DNA of 64,000 nt, taken from NCBI RefSeq assembly GCF_001017175.1, contig NZ_LCYG01000060.1, positions 60,629 to 124,628 on the forward strand, in the 5' to 3' direction. Position numbers and translations under genes: made by a program. The notes under the pieces were generated by a model that ran no database searches, was not told where the DNA came from, and saw nothing but the letters and a program-made list of their open reading frames with translations. Shown piece by piece: positions 1-8,198 of the stretch (position 1 is its first letter; each line of letters starts with the position of its first letter). This DNA comes from Microvirga vignae (GTDB lineage Bacteria > Pseudomonadota > Alphaproteobacteria > Rhizobiales > Beijerinckiaceae).

Positions 1-239
1 TCCGCATCCGCCTGCCAGATCTCGATGAGCGCATCCTTCAGCGGTGTCCCGCTGCCGTCGAAGACACGACCCTTGACGACAATGCGCTCTCCTTTCGTCT
101 CAGGTTCCACGAGAACGAGACCGAGATCCTCGTTCCACACGCCGGTGATTTCGACCCAGTTCGGCGTGGCGCCGATATGGACGTAAGGCCCCGCCGTCTG
201 AGAGGGAGACTCCTTCAACCTGTCGAGTTTCTGAACCAT
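1..239 (-). CDS. pcaG: protocatechuate 3,4-dioxygenase alpha subunit, partial
   Basis: The reverse strand reads from an ATG at 239 into the window edge, so only the first 79 or so codons are present. The visible part has the family N-terminus (SQTAGPYVHIG) and the strand DALIEIWQADA that recurs in both subunits of intradiol dioxygenases. With PcaH it forms the non-haem Fe(III) enzyme that cleaves protocatechuate to 3-carboxymuconate; the alpha subunit lacks the iron site. Its ATG shares one base with the pcaH stop codon, so the two are translationally coupled. Identification is firm; the C-terminus cannot be assessed. Confidence 0.93.
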   Translation of the reverse strand, partial: MVQKLDRLKESPSQTAGPYVHIGATPNWVEITGVWNEDLGLVLVEPETKGERIVVKGRVFDGSGTPLKDALIEIWQADA

Positions 240-964
240 CAGTTCCCCTCCATGCGGTTTTCGAACATGGTCGAGCGACGGCCGCGCAGGACGATGTCGA
301 ACTTATAGGCCAGAGCATCCATGGGCAGCGTGCTCTCGCGGTCGAGCGCCGCGATCAGCTGTTCGACGGCCCGCCTGTCCGGAATCGTCGAGACGATGGG
401 GCATTGCCAGATCATCGGATCGCCCTCGAAATACATCTGCGTGATGAGACGCTGCGCGAAGGCGTGGCCGAAGATCGAAAAATGGATGTGGGCTGGCCGC
501 CAATCGTTGACGCCGTTCGGCCACGGATAGGCGCCGGGCTTGATGGTGCGAAACCAATAGCGCCCTTCCTCGTCCGTGATCGCGCGTCCGCAGCCGCCGA
601 AATTGGGATCGAGGGGCGCAAGATAGGTTTCTTTCTTGTGGCGATAGCGCCCGCCTGCATTGGCTTGCCAGAACTCCACCAGAGCGCCGGGCACGGGACG
701 GGCGTTTTCGTCCAATACGCGGCCATAGACGATGATGCGCTGGCCGATCGGGTCTCCGGTCTTGGCATAGTTGCGGATCAGATCGTTATCGAGCGGGCCG
801 GGTTTATGGTGACCGAACACCGGTCCCGTCATCTCCGAGATCGTGTTGTCGAGCGAGAGCAGCGGATATTGTGGGGAGCGTAGGATGGAGGTCTTATATT
901 GAGGCGTGAAAGCCGGCGGGTGCCAGCTCCTGTCCCGTTGGTAGAATGATCCGTCGTCCGACAT
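239..964 (-). CDS. pcaH: protocatechuate 3,4-dioxygenase beta subunit
   Basis: This 241-residue protein is full length for the family. It carries the intradiol ring-cleavage core, and the four expected iron ligands are visible as Tyr107 (GGRYRHK), Tyr146 (PGAYPW), His159 and His161 (RPAHIHF). Their spacing is essentially that known for Pseudomonas PcaH. It catalyses ortho cleavage of protocatechuate in the cytoplasm together with PcaG. A purine-rich GGGAGAG motif lies about 7 bases before the ATG. It follows pcaC by 36 bases and overlaps pcaG by one base. Confidence 0.96.
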   Translation of the reverse strand: MSDDGSFYQRDRSWHPPAFTPQYKTSILRSPQYPLLSLDNTISEMTGPVFGHHKPGPLDNDLIRNYAKTGDPIGQRIIVYGRVLDENARPVPGALVEFWQANAGGRYRHKKETYLAPLDPNFGGCGRAITDEEGRYWFRTIKPGAYPWPNGVNDWRPAHIHFSIFGHAFAQRLITQMYFEGDPMIWQCPIVSTIPDRRAVEQLIAALDRESTLPMDALAYKFDIVLRGRRSTMFENRMEGN

Positions 965-1000
965 GCCTGCTCTCCCTGCAGAAGCCGTTATTGTTGTGCT

Positions 1001-1393
1001 TTAGGCCTTTTCCATTTCCTCATAAGCTCTCTTGACGATCTTGAAGGCGTGATTGGCGGCAGGAACGCCTGCATAGACCGCCACATGCAAGAGAGCTTCG
1101 CGAATATCATCCTTGGTCGCGCCGGTGTTGCGCGTGGCGCGCACATGCATGGCGACCTCCTCGTCCTGCCCCAGCGCCGCCAGCAGCGCGATGGTGACGA
1201 TGGAGCGCTCGCGCTTGGTGAAATGGGGCCGCGCCCACACCGAGCCCCAGGCGCCTTCCGTGATGAAGGTTTGAAAATCCGCGTCAAACTCGGTCATCTG
1301 AGCGCCGGCACGGTCTACATGCGCATCGCCGAGAACCTGGCGGCGGACTGCCATGCCCGCCTTGTAGCGTTCACTGTGAGAATCGTCAGACAA
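1001..1393 (-). CDS. pcaC: 4-carboxymuconolactone decarboxylase
   Basis: This 130-residue single-domain protein has the typical PcaC N-terminus (SERYKAG, VRRQVLGDAHVD) and the CMD/AhpD-like helical core (FTKRERSIVTIALLAALG). It decarboxylates 4-carboxymuconolactone to 3-oxoadipate enol-lactone, the step between lactonisation and the enol-lactonase PcaD. It is a stand-alone protein, not the PcaC-PcaD fusion (PcaL) seen in some actinobacteria. Its start overlaps the 3' end of pcaD by 8 bases, which indicates one transcript. Confidence 0.95.
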   Translation of the reverse strand: MSDDSHSERYKAGMAVRRQVLGDAHVDRAGAQMTEFDADFQTFITEGAWGSVWARPHFTKRERSIVTIALLAALGQDEEVAMHVRATRNTGATKDDIREALLHVAVYAGVPAANHAFKIVKRAYEEMEKA

Positions 1394-2180
1394 GACCTGC
1401 CTCCTGAAGATGCTGTTGGATCAACCGGGTCAGAACCTCCGGCTTCTCGATACAGGGAATGTGCCCACACCCGTCGACCAGCTCGAAGCGCGCGCCGGGA
1501 ATGAGGCTTGCGGTGCCCTGCACCACATCGGCTGGCGTGGAGCCATCCTGATCGCCCGCGACACAGAGGGCTGGAGCCTCGATCCTGCCTGCATCGGGCG
1601 TCAGATCGGCATCGCGGATGGCCGCGCAGGTTCCGGCATAGCCGGGGGCGGGCATGCGAACCAGCATGTTGCGCCAGCCGGCGACGTCGTCCCTGCGCGT
1701 CTCACGAAAAGCGGGCGTGAACCAGCGTTGAAGAACATTCTCGACGACGGGCTCGATGCCACCCTTTTCGACGGCGGAGATCCGCTCGGCCCACAGCTCC
1801 GGCGTGCCGATCTTCGCCGCCGTGCAGCATAGTACCAACGCCTTCACCCTTTGAGGCGCTCGTACAGCCGCACGTTGCGCAATCATGCCGCCGACGGAGA
1901 GGCCGACCAGGGCTGCGCCATCGATCCCGAGGTGATCGAGTAGCGCGAAGAGATCGTCCGTGTGATCATCCATCGTATAGGGAGCAGGCGGCGCTTCCGA
2001 GAGGCCGTGTCCGCGCTTGTCATAAAGAACGACGCGGAAACGATCCGTGAAAGCAGGCGCGACTTCCTGCCAGATGCGAAAATCGCTGCCGAGCGAGTTG
2101 TTGAAAACGAGCGCTGGCCCGTCAGTCCGTCCGATGACCTGATGGTGAAGAACGATGCCGTTTGCGCGAATGAATGCCAT
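1386..2180 (-). CDS. pcaD: 3-oxoadipate enol-lactonase
   Basis: An alpha/beta hydrolase of 264 residues from the ATG at 2180 (MAFIRANG). A start four codons upstream at 2192 is possible but overlaps livF. The nucleophile elbow is GLSVGG (Ser95), the acidic residue lies near GDQDGSTP, and the catalytic His is in DGCGHIPCIEKP close to the C-terminus. It hydrolyses 3-oxoadipate enol-lactone to 3-oxoadipate. It is sandwiched between livF and pcaC, so the ring-cleavage genes and the transporter share an operon. Confidence 0.94.
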   Translation of the reverse strand: MAFIRANGIVLHHQVIGRTDGPALVFNNSLGSDFRIWQEVAPAFTDRFRVVLYDKRGHGLSEAPPAPYTMDDHTDDLFALLDHLGIDGAALVGLSVGGMIAQRAAVRAPQRVKALVLCCTAAKIGTPELWAERISAVEKGGIEPVVENVLQRWFTPAFRETRRDDVAGWRNMLVRMPAPGYAGTCAAIRDADLTPDAGRIEAPALCVAGDQDGSTPADVVQGTASLIPGARFELVDGCGHIPCIEKPEVLTRLIQQHLQEAGLV

Positions 2181-2188
2181 GCCCCACC

Positions 2189-2911
2189 TCAATGCAGCGA
2201 GCCGACGCCGATGTAATGTTCGACCAAGCCATGATCGGCCCGCAGAGCCTCGCTCGTGCCTTGCCAGACGATGCGGCCGCGCTCCAGGATCAGCACGGAC
2301 TCGGCGAAATCGAGCGCGCTCTCGAGGCGCTGCTCCACGAGCAGGATCGTCATCTCGCCGCTGGAGGCCAGGCGCGTGAAGGCTGCCATCAGCTCCTCGC
2401 AGATCACCGGCGCCAAACCTTCGAGCGGTTCGTCGAGGAGCAGCACGGAGGGACGCCCCAGGATCGTGCGGGCCGTGGAGAGCATCTGCTGCTCGCCGCC
2501 GGACAATTGCCAGCCGAGATTGTTCCGGCGCTCGAAGAGACGCGGGAACATGTCGTAGGCCTCCTGGATGACGCTGCGCGGGCGATCCTTGATGCCGACG
2601 ATCAGGTTCTCCTCCACGGTCAGCGAGCGGAAGATGTCGCGCGTTTGCGGCACGAGACCGATACCCTGTCTGGCGCGTTCAGAGCTTTTCAAGAACGACA
2701 GATCCTTGCCACCGACCAGGATCTCCCCGCCATAGCGGCGGTTCATGCCCATGAGCGTCGAGAGCAAGGTCGTTTTGCCCATGCCATTGCGGCCGAGGAT
2801 CGACAGGCGCGCACCGGGCGGCACGGAGAAAGACACGTCCTCCAGCACGATTGTCGGGCCATAGCCCGCGCTCAGGTTTTTGACGTCAAGCGACGCTGCG
2901 GGCATTGGCAT
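2189..2911 (-). CDS. livF: branched-chain-type ABC transporter ATPase (LivF-like)
   Basis: This 240-residue ATPase has Walker A GRNGMGKTT near residue 40, the signature LSGGEQQ, and Walker [14 protein letters not shown] with the Glu present. It is one of the two cytoplasmic nucleotide-binding subunits of a HAAT (LivFGHMK-type) importer. Its 5' end overlaps livG by 26 bases. The operon context with pcaDCHG suggests the transported substrate is an aromatic acid such as protocatechuate or 4-hydroxybenzoate, not an amino acid; that is inference from position. Confidence 0.93.
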   Translation of the reverse strand: MPMPAASLDVKNLSAGYGPTIVLEDVSFSVPPGARLSILGRNGMGKTTLLSTLMGMNRRYGGEILVGGKDLSFLKSSERARQGIGLVPQTRDIFRSLTVEENLIVGIKDRPRSVIQEAYDMFPRLFERRNNLGWQLSGGEQQMLSTARTILGRPSVLLLDEPLEGLAPVICEELMAAFTRLASSGEMTILLVEQRLESALDFAESVLILERGRIVWQGTSEALRADHGLVEHYIGVGSLH

Positions 2912-3650
2912 AATTCCCTAGGTAAGCTTCGCGCACCTTCGGATCGGCAGCGACCTCCGACGGCAACCCTTCGAAAATGATCTCGCCAGCCGCCAGCACC
3001 ACCACGCGCTTGGCGAAGCGGAACACCAGATCCATGTCGTGCTCGATCATGAGCACGGCGAGGCTCGGCGGAAGGCGCTCCAGCGCCTGCTCGATGCGCG
3101 GCGTGTCGATGGAGGGAACGCCGGCCGCAGGCTCGTCGAGCAGGAGCACTTTCGGCCTGAGGGCGAGCGCAATGGCGATTTCCAGAAGGCGCTGCTGGCC
3201 ATAGGCGATTTCGCCCACTTTCCGGCGCCCGACCTCGAGCAAGCCGAGGGTGCCCAGAATATCATGCACCTCGTCCGCGACAGTGGAATTGCCGCGGAAG
3301 CGGCTCAGGATCCGCGAGGCCTTTCCCTCCCGTTGCAGCACGGTGAGAGTGACATGCTCCTCGGGCGTCAGTTCCGAGAAGAGCCGCGTGACCTGAAAGG
3401 TCCGCACCAGCCCCTTTCGCACACGCTGCACGGCTCCGATTTGCGTCACGTCCTCCCCGTTGAGGATGACGCGTCCGGCGCTGGGCATGAGCTGGCCTGT
3501 GACCAGGTTGACGAAAGTGGTCTTGCCGGCACCGTTCGGGCCGATGAGAGCCAGGCGCTCGCCCGCCAGCATCGAGAGGGAGATGTTACGGCTCACTGCC
3601 AGGCCGCCGAAGGATTTCGACAGGTCCTCGACGCGGAAGAGATCGCTCAT
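2886..3650 (-). CDS. livG: branched-chain-type ABC transporter ATPase (LivG-like)
   Basis: The gene starts at the ATG at 3650 (MSDLFRVEDL), giving 254 residues. The open frame extends far upstream but there it only mirrors livM. It shows Walker A GPNGAGKTT, a LivG-type signature IAYGQQR (Tyr in place of Ser), and Walker B VLLLDEPAAG. It partners LivF as the second ATPase. The start overlaps the livM stop in an ATGA arrangement, so translation is coupled. Confidence 0.94.
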   Translation of the reverse strand: MSDLFRVEDLSKSFGGLAVSRNISLSMLAGERLALIGPNGAGKTTFVNLVTGQLMPSAGRVILNGEDVTQIGAVQRVRKGLVRTFQVTRLFSELTPEEHVTLTVLQREGKASRILSRFRGNSTVADEVHDILGTLGLLEVGRRKVGEIAYGQQRLLEIAIALALRPKVLLLDEPAAGVPSIDTPRIEQALERLPPSLAVLMIEHDMDLVFRFAKRVVVLAAGEIIFEGLPSEVAADPKVREAYLGNYANARSVA

Positions 3651-4648
3651 GCCTTCCCTCCCCTCGATCCGGAGACCTTTTCGACCAGACTGCTCAAGCC
3701 TCCGGGAGCAGCCAGCACGACGGCGATCAGCAGCGCACCCACCATCGTCATCCAGTGGAACGGGTTGATGGCGGAGACCACATGCTCGAAACCCATGAAG
3801 ATCACGGTGCCGATCAGCGCGCCATAGAGTGTGCCAAGGCCACCGAGAACCAGCATGACGAGCGCATTGGCCGAGAGCTCGAAGCTGACGCTGTCGAGGC
3901 CGACAACCTGCGTTGAGATGGCGGCAAGAGCCCCGCCCATGCCGGCCACCGCCCCTGAGATCGCGAACATCTTCAGGAGCACCGGGAACACGAAAGCTCC
4001 CATGGCGCGGATCCGCACCGGATCCTGCTTGATGCCGCGGCACAGCATGCCGAAGGGCGACGCCACGATGAACTTCAACGCGACGAAGACAATGAGCAGA
4101 AGGGCAAGGCCCATGATATAGGCCGTCTTGCCCCACAGATCGAATTCGAAGATTCCGAAGAGCGGACTCACCATCAGCCCCGCCAATCCATCGCTGCCGC
4201 CCGTAATTGCAGAGGCTTTGTTCGCGGCTTCATGGAAGAGCTGCACGATGGCGATGGAGAGGACGAGCTGCGCGAGCCCGTGGGCTCGGAGCATGATCGT
4301 ACCCATGACGAGCCCGGCCGCCGCGCCTGCTGCCGCGCCGATGGCAAGCAGCGTCATCGGTTCCGTGACACCGTTCACGCAGGCAATGCCTGCCGCATAA
4401 GCGCCAGCGCCGAACAATGCCGCCTGTCCTAGGGTGGCCACGCCGCAATAGCCGACGATCAGATCGATCGACAGCACCAGAAGCGCAACCGCGATGATCC
4501 GGGTGAGAAGTGCGAGATTGTCGGGAAACAGCCAATAGCCTGCCGCCCCGAGAGCGATGATCGACACGATCCCGATCACGTCGCGCCACCACAGGCTCTT
4601 CGCTCTGGGAGCTGCCGATACCGTTCCAGCCTGAGCCGTGAGCTGCAT
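3647..4648 (-). CDS. livM: branched-chain-type ABC transporter permease (LivM-like)
   Basis: This 333-residue, strongly hydrophobic integral membrane protein has many transmembrane segments and the family motif around GGLAGLMVSPLFG and GGLGTLYGALIGT near the C-terminus. It is the longer permease of the HAAT pair and works with LivH. One base separates it from livH, and its stop overlaps the livG start. Confidence 0.93.
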   Translation of the reverse strand: MQLTAQAGTVSAAPRAKSLWWRDVIGIVSIIALGAAGYWLFPDNLALLTRIIAVALLVLSIDLIVGYCGVATLGQAALFGAGAYAAGIACVNGVTEPMTLLAIGAAAGAAAGLVMGTIMLRAHGLAQLVLSIAIVQLFHEAANKASAITGGSDGLAGLMVSPLFGIFEFDLWGKTAYIMGLALLLIVFVALKFIVASPFGMLCRGIKQDPVRIRAMGAFVFPVLLKMFAISGAVAGMGGALAAISTQVVGLDSVSFELSANALVMLVLGGLGTLYGALIGTVIFMGFEHVVSAINPFHWMTMVGALLIAVVLAAPGGLSSLVEKVSGSRGGKA

Positions 4649-4649
4649 G

Positions 4650-5513
4650 TTACTGAGCCCTTCCCAGGAAGCCGCGCGGGAACAGGCAGACGATGAGGAT
4701 CACCGCGGCATAGAAGAAGAAATTGCCGAATTCAGGCATGAGATAACGCCCTGTCGTATCGACCAGTCCCAGCACGAGGCACGCAATGACGGCCCCAAGG
4801 ATGGAGCCCGCCCCGCCGACCGAGACGACGACGAGGAACATCACCATGTAGCGCAGGGCGTAATAAGGCTCGATCGGCAGGAACTCCGCGCCGACCACGC
4901 CACCGAGCGCGGCAAGGCCGATGGCGATGGCAAAGCTGACGGCGTAAACGACTTGCGTGCGGACGCCGAGAGCGTCGCTCATGGCGGCATTATCCACCGT
5001 CGCCCGCAGCTTGATGCCGAAGCTCGTGCGCTCGATGAGATACCACAGGCCGCCGGCGACGACCGCGCCGCAGGCGATCACGAAGAGGCGATGCGCGGCA
5101 ATGGTGCGAAAGCCTATGTCCACCGGCTGGCTCAGGGCCTGAGGCAGAGGAATGGTCTTCAGGGTCGGGCCGAAGAAATAATTGGTGATGCCGATCACAC
5201 AGAAGGTGATGCCGATCGTCATCAGCACCTGGGTCAATTCAGGGCTGCCATAGATCCGCCGATAGAGAAAACGCTCCAGCGGAATGGAGATGATGATGGT
5301 GCCGACGATAGCGAGAAAGATCGCAACCGCATAGCCAAGTCCGAGATCCCGTGCGGCGTAGGATGCGATATAGCCCGCGATCATCGCGAACGCGCCATGG
5401 GCGAGATTGACGACCCGCATCAGGCCCATCGTGAGCGACAGGCCGATGCAGATGATGAACAACACCATGCCGAAGGCCAAGGCGTCGGTCGCAATGCTTA
5501 AGACAGTCTGCAT
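4650..5513 (-). CDS. livH: branched-chain-type ABC transporter permease (LivH-like)
   Basis: This 287-residue membrane permease has the LivH pattern: an N-terminal GLSLTMGLMRVVNLAHGAF segment, the cytoplasmic loop GIKLRATVDN, and the C-terminal GGAGSILGAVIACL. It forms the inner-membrane channel with LivM. It lies 94 bases downstream of the binding-protein gene; that gap holds no gene and no convincing terminator. Confidence 0.93.
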   Translation of the reverse strand: MQTVLSIATDALAFGMVLFIICIGLSLTMGLMRVVNLAHGAFAMIAGYIASYAARDLGLGYAVAIFLAIVGTIIISIPLERFLYRRIYGSPELTQVLMTIGITFCVIGITNYFFGPTLKTIPLPQALSQPVDIGFRTIAAHRLFVIACGAVVAGGLWYLIERTSFGIKLRATVDNAAMSDALGVRTQVVYAVSFAIAIGLAALGGVVGAEFLPIEPYYALRYMVMFLVVVSVGGAGSILGAVIACLVLGLVDTTGRYLMPEFGNFFFYAAVILIVCLFPRGFLGRAQ

Positions 5514-5607
5514 CTATCGTGTTCCGCTCGCTCGCCGCGATGGCTTGAAGAGGGAGGCGATGGACGCAATCGGCTGGCGACTGCATCCATCTCAAACTTT
5601 CACCGCC

Positions 5608-6789
5608 TTACTGCGTGGCGAGACCGGGATCCTTCTGGTCGGGGAAGGTCTGGATTTCCTTGTTGAAGTATTTTCCGTCGGAGCCCTTCGCGACCTCGCG
5701 CAGATAGATGTTCTGCGTGATGTGGCGCGTCTCGGGCTCGATGCGCACCGGTCCGCGCGGGCTGGTCCAGGACAGGCCCTTCACGGCATCGACCGCCTTC
5801 TTGGCATCCTGCTTGCCATCGGTGGCTTCGATCATCTTGTAGATGACATGCATGCCGTCATAAGCACCGACCGACGGGAAGGAGAGCTGGTCCGCCGAGC
5901 CGATGGCCTTGGTGGCCGCCTCGACGAACTTCTTGTTCTCCGGGCTGTCATGGGCCACCGCATAATGGAAGCTGGTCTTCAGGCCCTCGGCCGCTTCGCC
6001 GAGCGCCGGCAGGTCGGATTCCTGGGTGAGGTCACCCGGCGCGTAGAATTTGATGCCCGCCTTCTTCAAGCCCGTCTCGTTGAACGCCTTCACGAAGCCC
6101 AGGGTGGGCGGACCGGATGGCAGGAAGGCGAACACACCGGCAGCTCCAGAATCGCGCACGCGCTGCATGATCGGGCTGAAATCGGCGGTGTTCATCGGCA
6201 TGCGGATAGCTTCGACCACTTGGCCGCCGGCTGCCTCGAAAGCCTTCTTGAAGGCATTCTCCGCATCGATGCCCGGGCCGTAATCGCTGACCACGGTAAT
6301 GACCTTCCTGACCCCTTCATCGACAGCCACCTTGCCGAGAGGAGTCGTCGTCTGCGCGGTCGTGAACGACGTGCGGACCACGAGCGGCGAGGTATTCATG
6401 ATGGCAGAGGTCGCCGCATTGAAGATGACGAGCGGCGTGTTGGCCTGTGCGAGCAAGGGCGTGATCGCCATGGCGTCAGGCGTGAAGTAGACGCCGCCGA
6501 GATACTGCACCTTCTCCTTCACCACCAGTTCCTGCGCCAGGGCGCGGGATTGCGCAGGGTTTGCGGCCGGAAGGTCGCGATAGATGACTTCGACATCATG
6601 GCCCTTCACAGATTTTCCGTTCAGCGCCATGTAGGCTTCGACACCCGCCTGGAAGTTCTTGCCCTGCAGCGCGAACGGACCCGAGAACGGGCCGATGATG
6701 CCGACCTTGATGGTCTCGGCGTATGCGGAGACGGAGCTCATCAGCAATGCGCCGATAGCCGCACCCAGAATTTTCTTGCCTGCTGTCAT
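5608..6789 (-). CDS. ABC transporter periplasmic substrate-binding protein (Peripla_BP_6), pca-linked
   Basis: A 393-residue protein with a clear Sec signal peptide (cleavage likely after SAYA, about residue 24), then a type I periplasmic-binding fold starting KVGIIGPFSGPFALQG. It is the first gene of the transporter/pca operon and should set its ligand specificity. Because the operon goes on to degrade protocatechuate, an aromatic acid is the most likely ligand; related binding proteins for aromatics exist in Rhodopseudomonas. Liv-type amino-acid binding is the alternative. Confidence 0.9.
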   Translation of the reverse strand: MTAGKKILGAAIGALLMSSVSAYAETIKVGIIGPFSGPFALQGKNFQAGVEAYMALNGKSVKGHDVEVIYRDLPAANPAQSRALAQELVVKEKVQYLGGVYFTPDAMAITPLLAQANTPLVIFNAATSAIMNTSPLVVRTSFTTAQTTTPLGKVAVDEGVRKVITVVSDYGPGIDAENAFKKAFEAAGGQVVEAIRMPMNTADFSPIMQRVRDSGAAGVFAFLPSGPPTLGFVKAFNETGLKKAGIKFYAPGDLTQESDLPALGEAAEGLKTSFHYAVAHDSPENKKFVEAATKAIGSADQLSFPSVGAYDGMHVIYKMIEATDGKQDAKKAVDAVKGLSWTSPRGPVRIEPETRHITQNIYLREVAKGSDGKYFNKEIQTFPDQKDPGLATQ

Positions 6790-6863
6790 CCTCGTTTCCT
6801 TCCCTCTGAGCCGCGGATCTCTTTGGGTGGATCGCGGTCCCTTGGCTATGGCGCTATCAACTT

Positions 6864-6878
6864 GTGCGCATCGCGAAC
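6864..6878. promoter_or_regulatory. PcaR-like operator in the divergent promoter region
   Basis: The 15-mer GTGCG-N5-CGAAC lies midway between the divergent binding-protein operon and the IclR gene. Its arms are identical to those of the Pseudomonas PcaR site as I recall it (GTTCG-N5-CGCAC read on the other strand). Two more CGAAC half-sites follow at 6893-6897 and 6940-6944. The match and position together suggest this is where the neighbouring regulator binds. Confidence 0.6.
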
Positions 6879-6963
6879 ATTGATTACCATATCGAACATC
6901 AAGGACGATTCAGGGGCACGGTGTCAAGTCCACATGAGTCGAACACCCTCTTTGGAGAGCAGC

Positions 6964-7743
6964 ATGGCTCAGGAGATCGACAGCCAGGGCGGCGAGGACC
7001 GCGACTTTGTCGCGAGTCTTGAGAAAGGCCTTCTGGTCATCGAAGCCTTCGATGCCAGCAGGCCCCGCCTGACTCTGTCCGATGTGGCCAAGATCACGGG
7101 CATCACCCGCGCGGCTGCCCGCCGATATCTTCGCACCCTCACCCGGCTCAACTATGCGGATTTCGATGGGCGCTATTTCTCCTTGAGCCCGCGCATCCTC
7201 AGGCTTGGCTATGCCTATCTCTCCTCCACGGCGCTTGCCACACGTCTGCAGCCCTTCCTAGAGCGGATCTCGGAGGAGACTGGCGAGTCGAGCTCCGCGG
7301 CCGTTCTGGATGGCGATGATATCGTCTACATCGCCCGCTCGGCGACACGCCGCATCATGTCCATCGGCTTAGGCGTGGGCAGCCGCCTGCCCGCCTATTG
7401 CACGTCGCTGGGACGGGCGATCCTGGCCAGTCAGCCCCCTGAGATCATCGAGGCCTATCTCAAGCGGGTGCGTCTGGAGCCTCGAACCCCGAAAACCATC
7501 ACGGATAAGGATGAATTCCGCGATATCCTGGAGGCGACACGACAGCAAGGCTATGCCTTCGTCGATGAGGAACTGGAATTCGGCCTTCGCTCCATCGCCG
7601 TGCCGCTGGTCCAGAAGAACGGCCAAGTCACCATCGCCCTCAACATCAGCGCACAGGCCGCGCGCGTGCCGGCCTCCGAGATGGAGGAGCGCTTCCTGCC
7701 ATCCCTGCGATCCGCCAGCGAGGCCCTGCACTATACGCTGTAG
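6964..7743 (+). CDS. IclR-family transcriptional regulator (PcaR/PobR-like)
   Basis: From the ATG at 6964 this is a 259-residue protein. An in-frame ATG at 6934 is possible, but 6964 has a GGAGAG motif 4-6 bases upstream. It has an N-terminal winged helix-turn-helix (about residues 17-75, LTLSDVAKITGITRAAARRYLRTL) and a C-terminal IclR effector domain (about 85-255). The sequence pattern (FVASLEKGLLVIEAFD) is that of the PcaR/PcaU/PobR branch, which responds to aromatic acids or 3-oxoadipate. It is divergent from the transporter/pca operon and likely controls it. Confidence 0.9.
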   Translation: MAQEIDSQGGEDRDFVASLEKGLLVIEAFDASRPRLTLSDVAKITGITRAAARRYLRTLTRLNYADFDGRYFSLSPRILRLGYAYLSSTALATRLQPFLERISEETGESSSAAVLDGDDIVYIARSATRRIMSIGLGVGSRLPAYCTSLGRAILASQPPEIIEAYLKRVRLEPRTPKTITDKDEFRDILEATRQQGYAFVDEELEFGLRSIAVPLVQKNGQVTIALNISAQAARVPASEMEERFLPSLRSASEALHYTL

Positions 7744-7828
7744 GGCTCTTGAAGCGAAGCCGAATTGATCGAAATGCCCAGATGCGCGTTAGGCAAGGAG
7801 ACCAAGCTTGCGCGACGAAGGACATGCC

Positions 7829-8146
7829 ATGGTTACCCTGGAGATTGCCGGCAAGGCGGTTGCCGTGACCAATGCCGATCAGGAGCAGGCCCAGGAACTC
7901 TTTTTGAGCGAGAGCTTTAAAGATGACTTGAAGTCGTTTAAGAGCGAGGGCCGCTTCCTTTGGGACGGCTCAGCTGCCTTGACAACCAGACCCGCATCCG
8001 AGGACGAAATCGATGCGTTTTATGAGGTTCTGGACGAAGAGGATGAGGACGAGGTCGAAGACGACGAAGACTCTGACGGCATCAACATCGATGTCGTTTT
8101 CCTGGTGTCCATCGACGAAATAGACGACGGCGCCACCTCTGGCTGA
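7829..8146 (+). CDS. small acidic protein of unknown function
   Basis: From the ATG at 7829 the product is 105 residues. A GAAGGA ribosome-binding motif sits 6 bases before this ATG, which is better than the upstream TTG at 7808. The N-terminal half looks folded (MVTLEIAGKAVAVTNADQEQ), and the C-terminal third holds a run of Asp and Glu (about residues 68-88). No signal peptide or membrane segment is visible. I do not recognise the family. The next gene, the RNA helicase, starts 52 bases downstream on the same strand and could be co-transcribed. Confidence 0.7.
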   Translation: MVTLEIAGKAVAVTNADQEQAQELFLSESFKDDLKSFKSEGRFLWDGSAALTTRPASEDEIDAFYEVLDEEDEDEVEDDEDSDGINIDVVFLVSIDEIDDGATSG

Positions 8147-8198
8147 TCACATTTATCGGAGCCTTTGAGCTCCCTCGAACCGGTTCAGCCCCATTCCC

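Noticed and set aside
2886..4136. A 416-codon minus-strand frame extending LivG upstream
   Set aside because: Residues before the ATG at 3650 are an out-of-frame mirror of livM; the LivG fold begins at 3650 with an ATGA overlap.
5407..7743. A 778-codon plus-strand open frame covering the IclR gene and the binding protein antisense strand
   Set aside because: Only the part from 6964 looks like protein (IclR). The upstream part is antisense to the binding-protein gene and has no recognisable domain.
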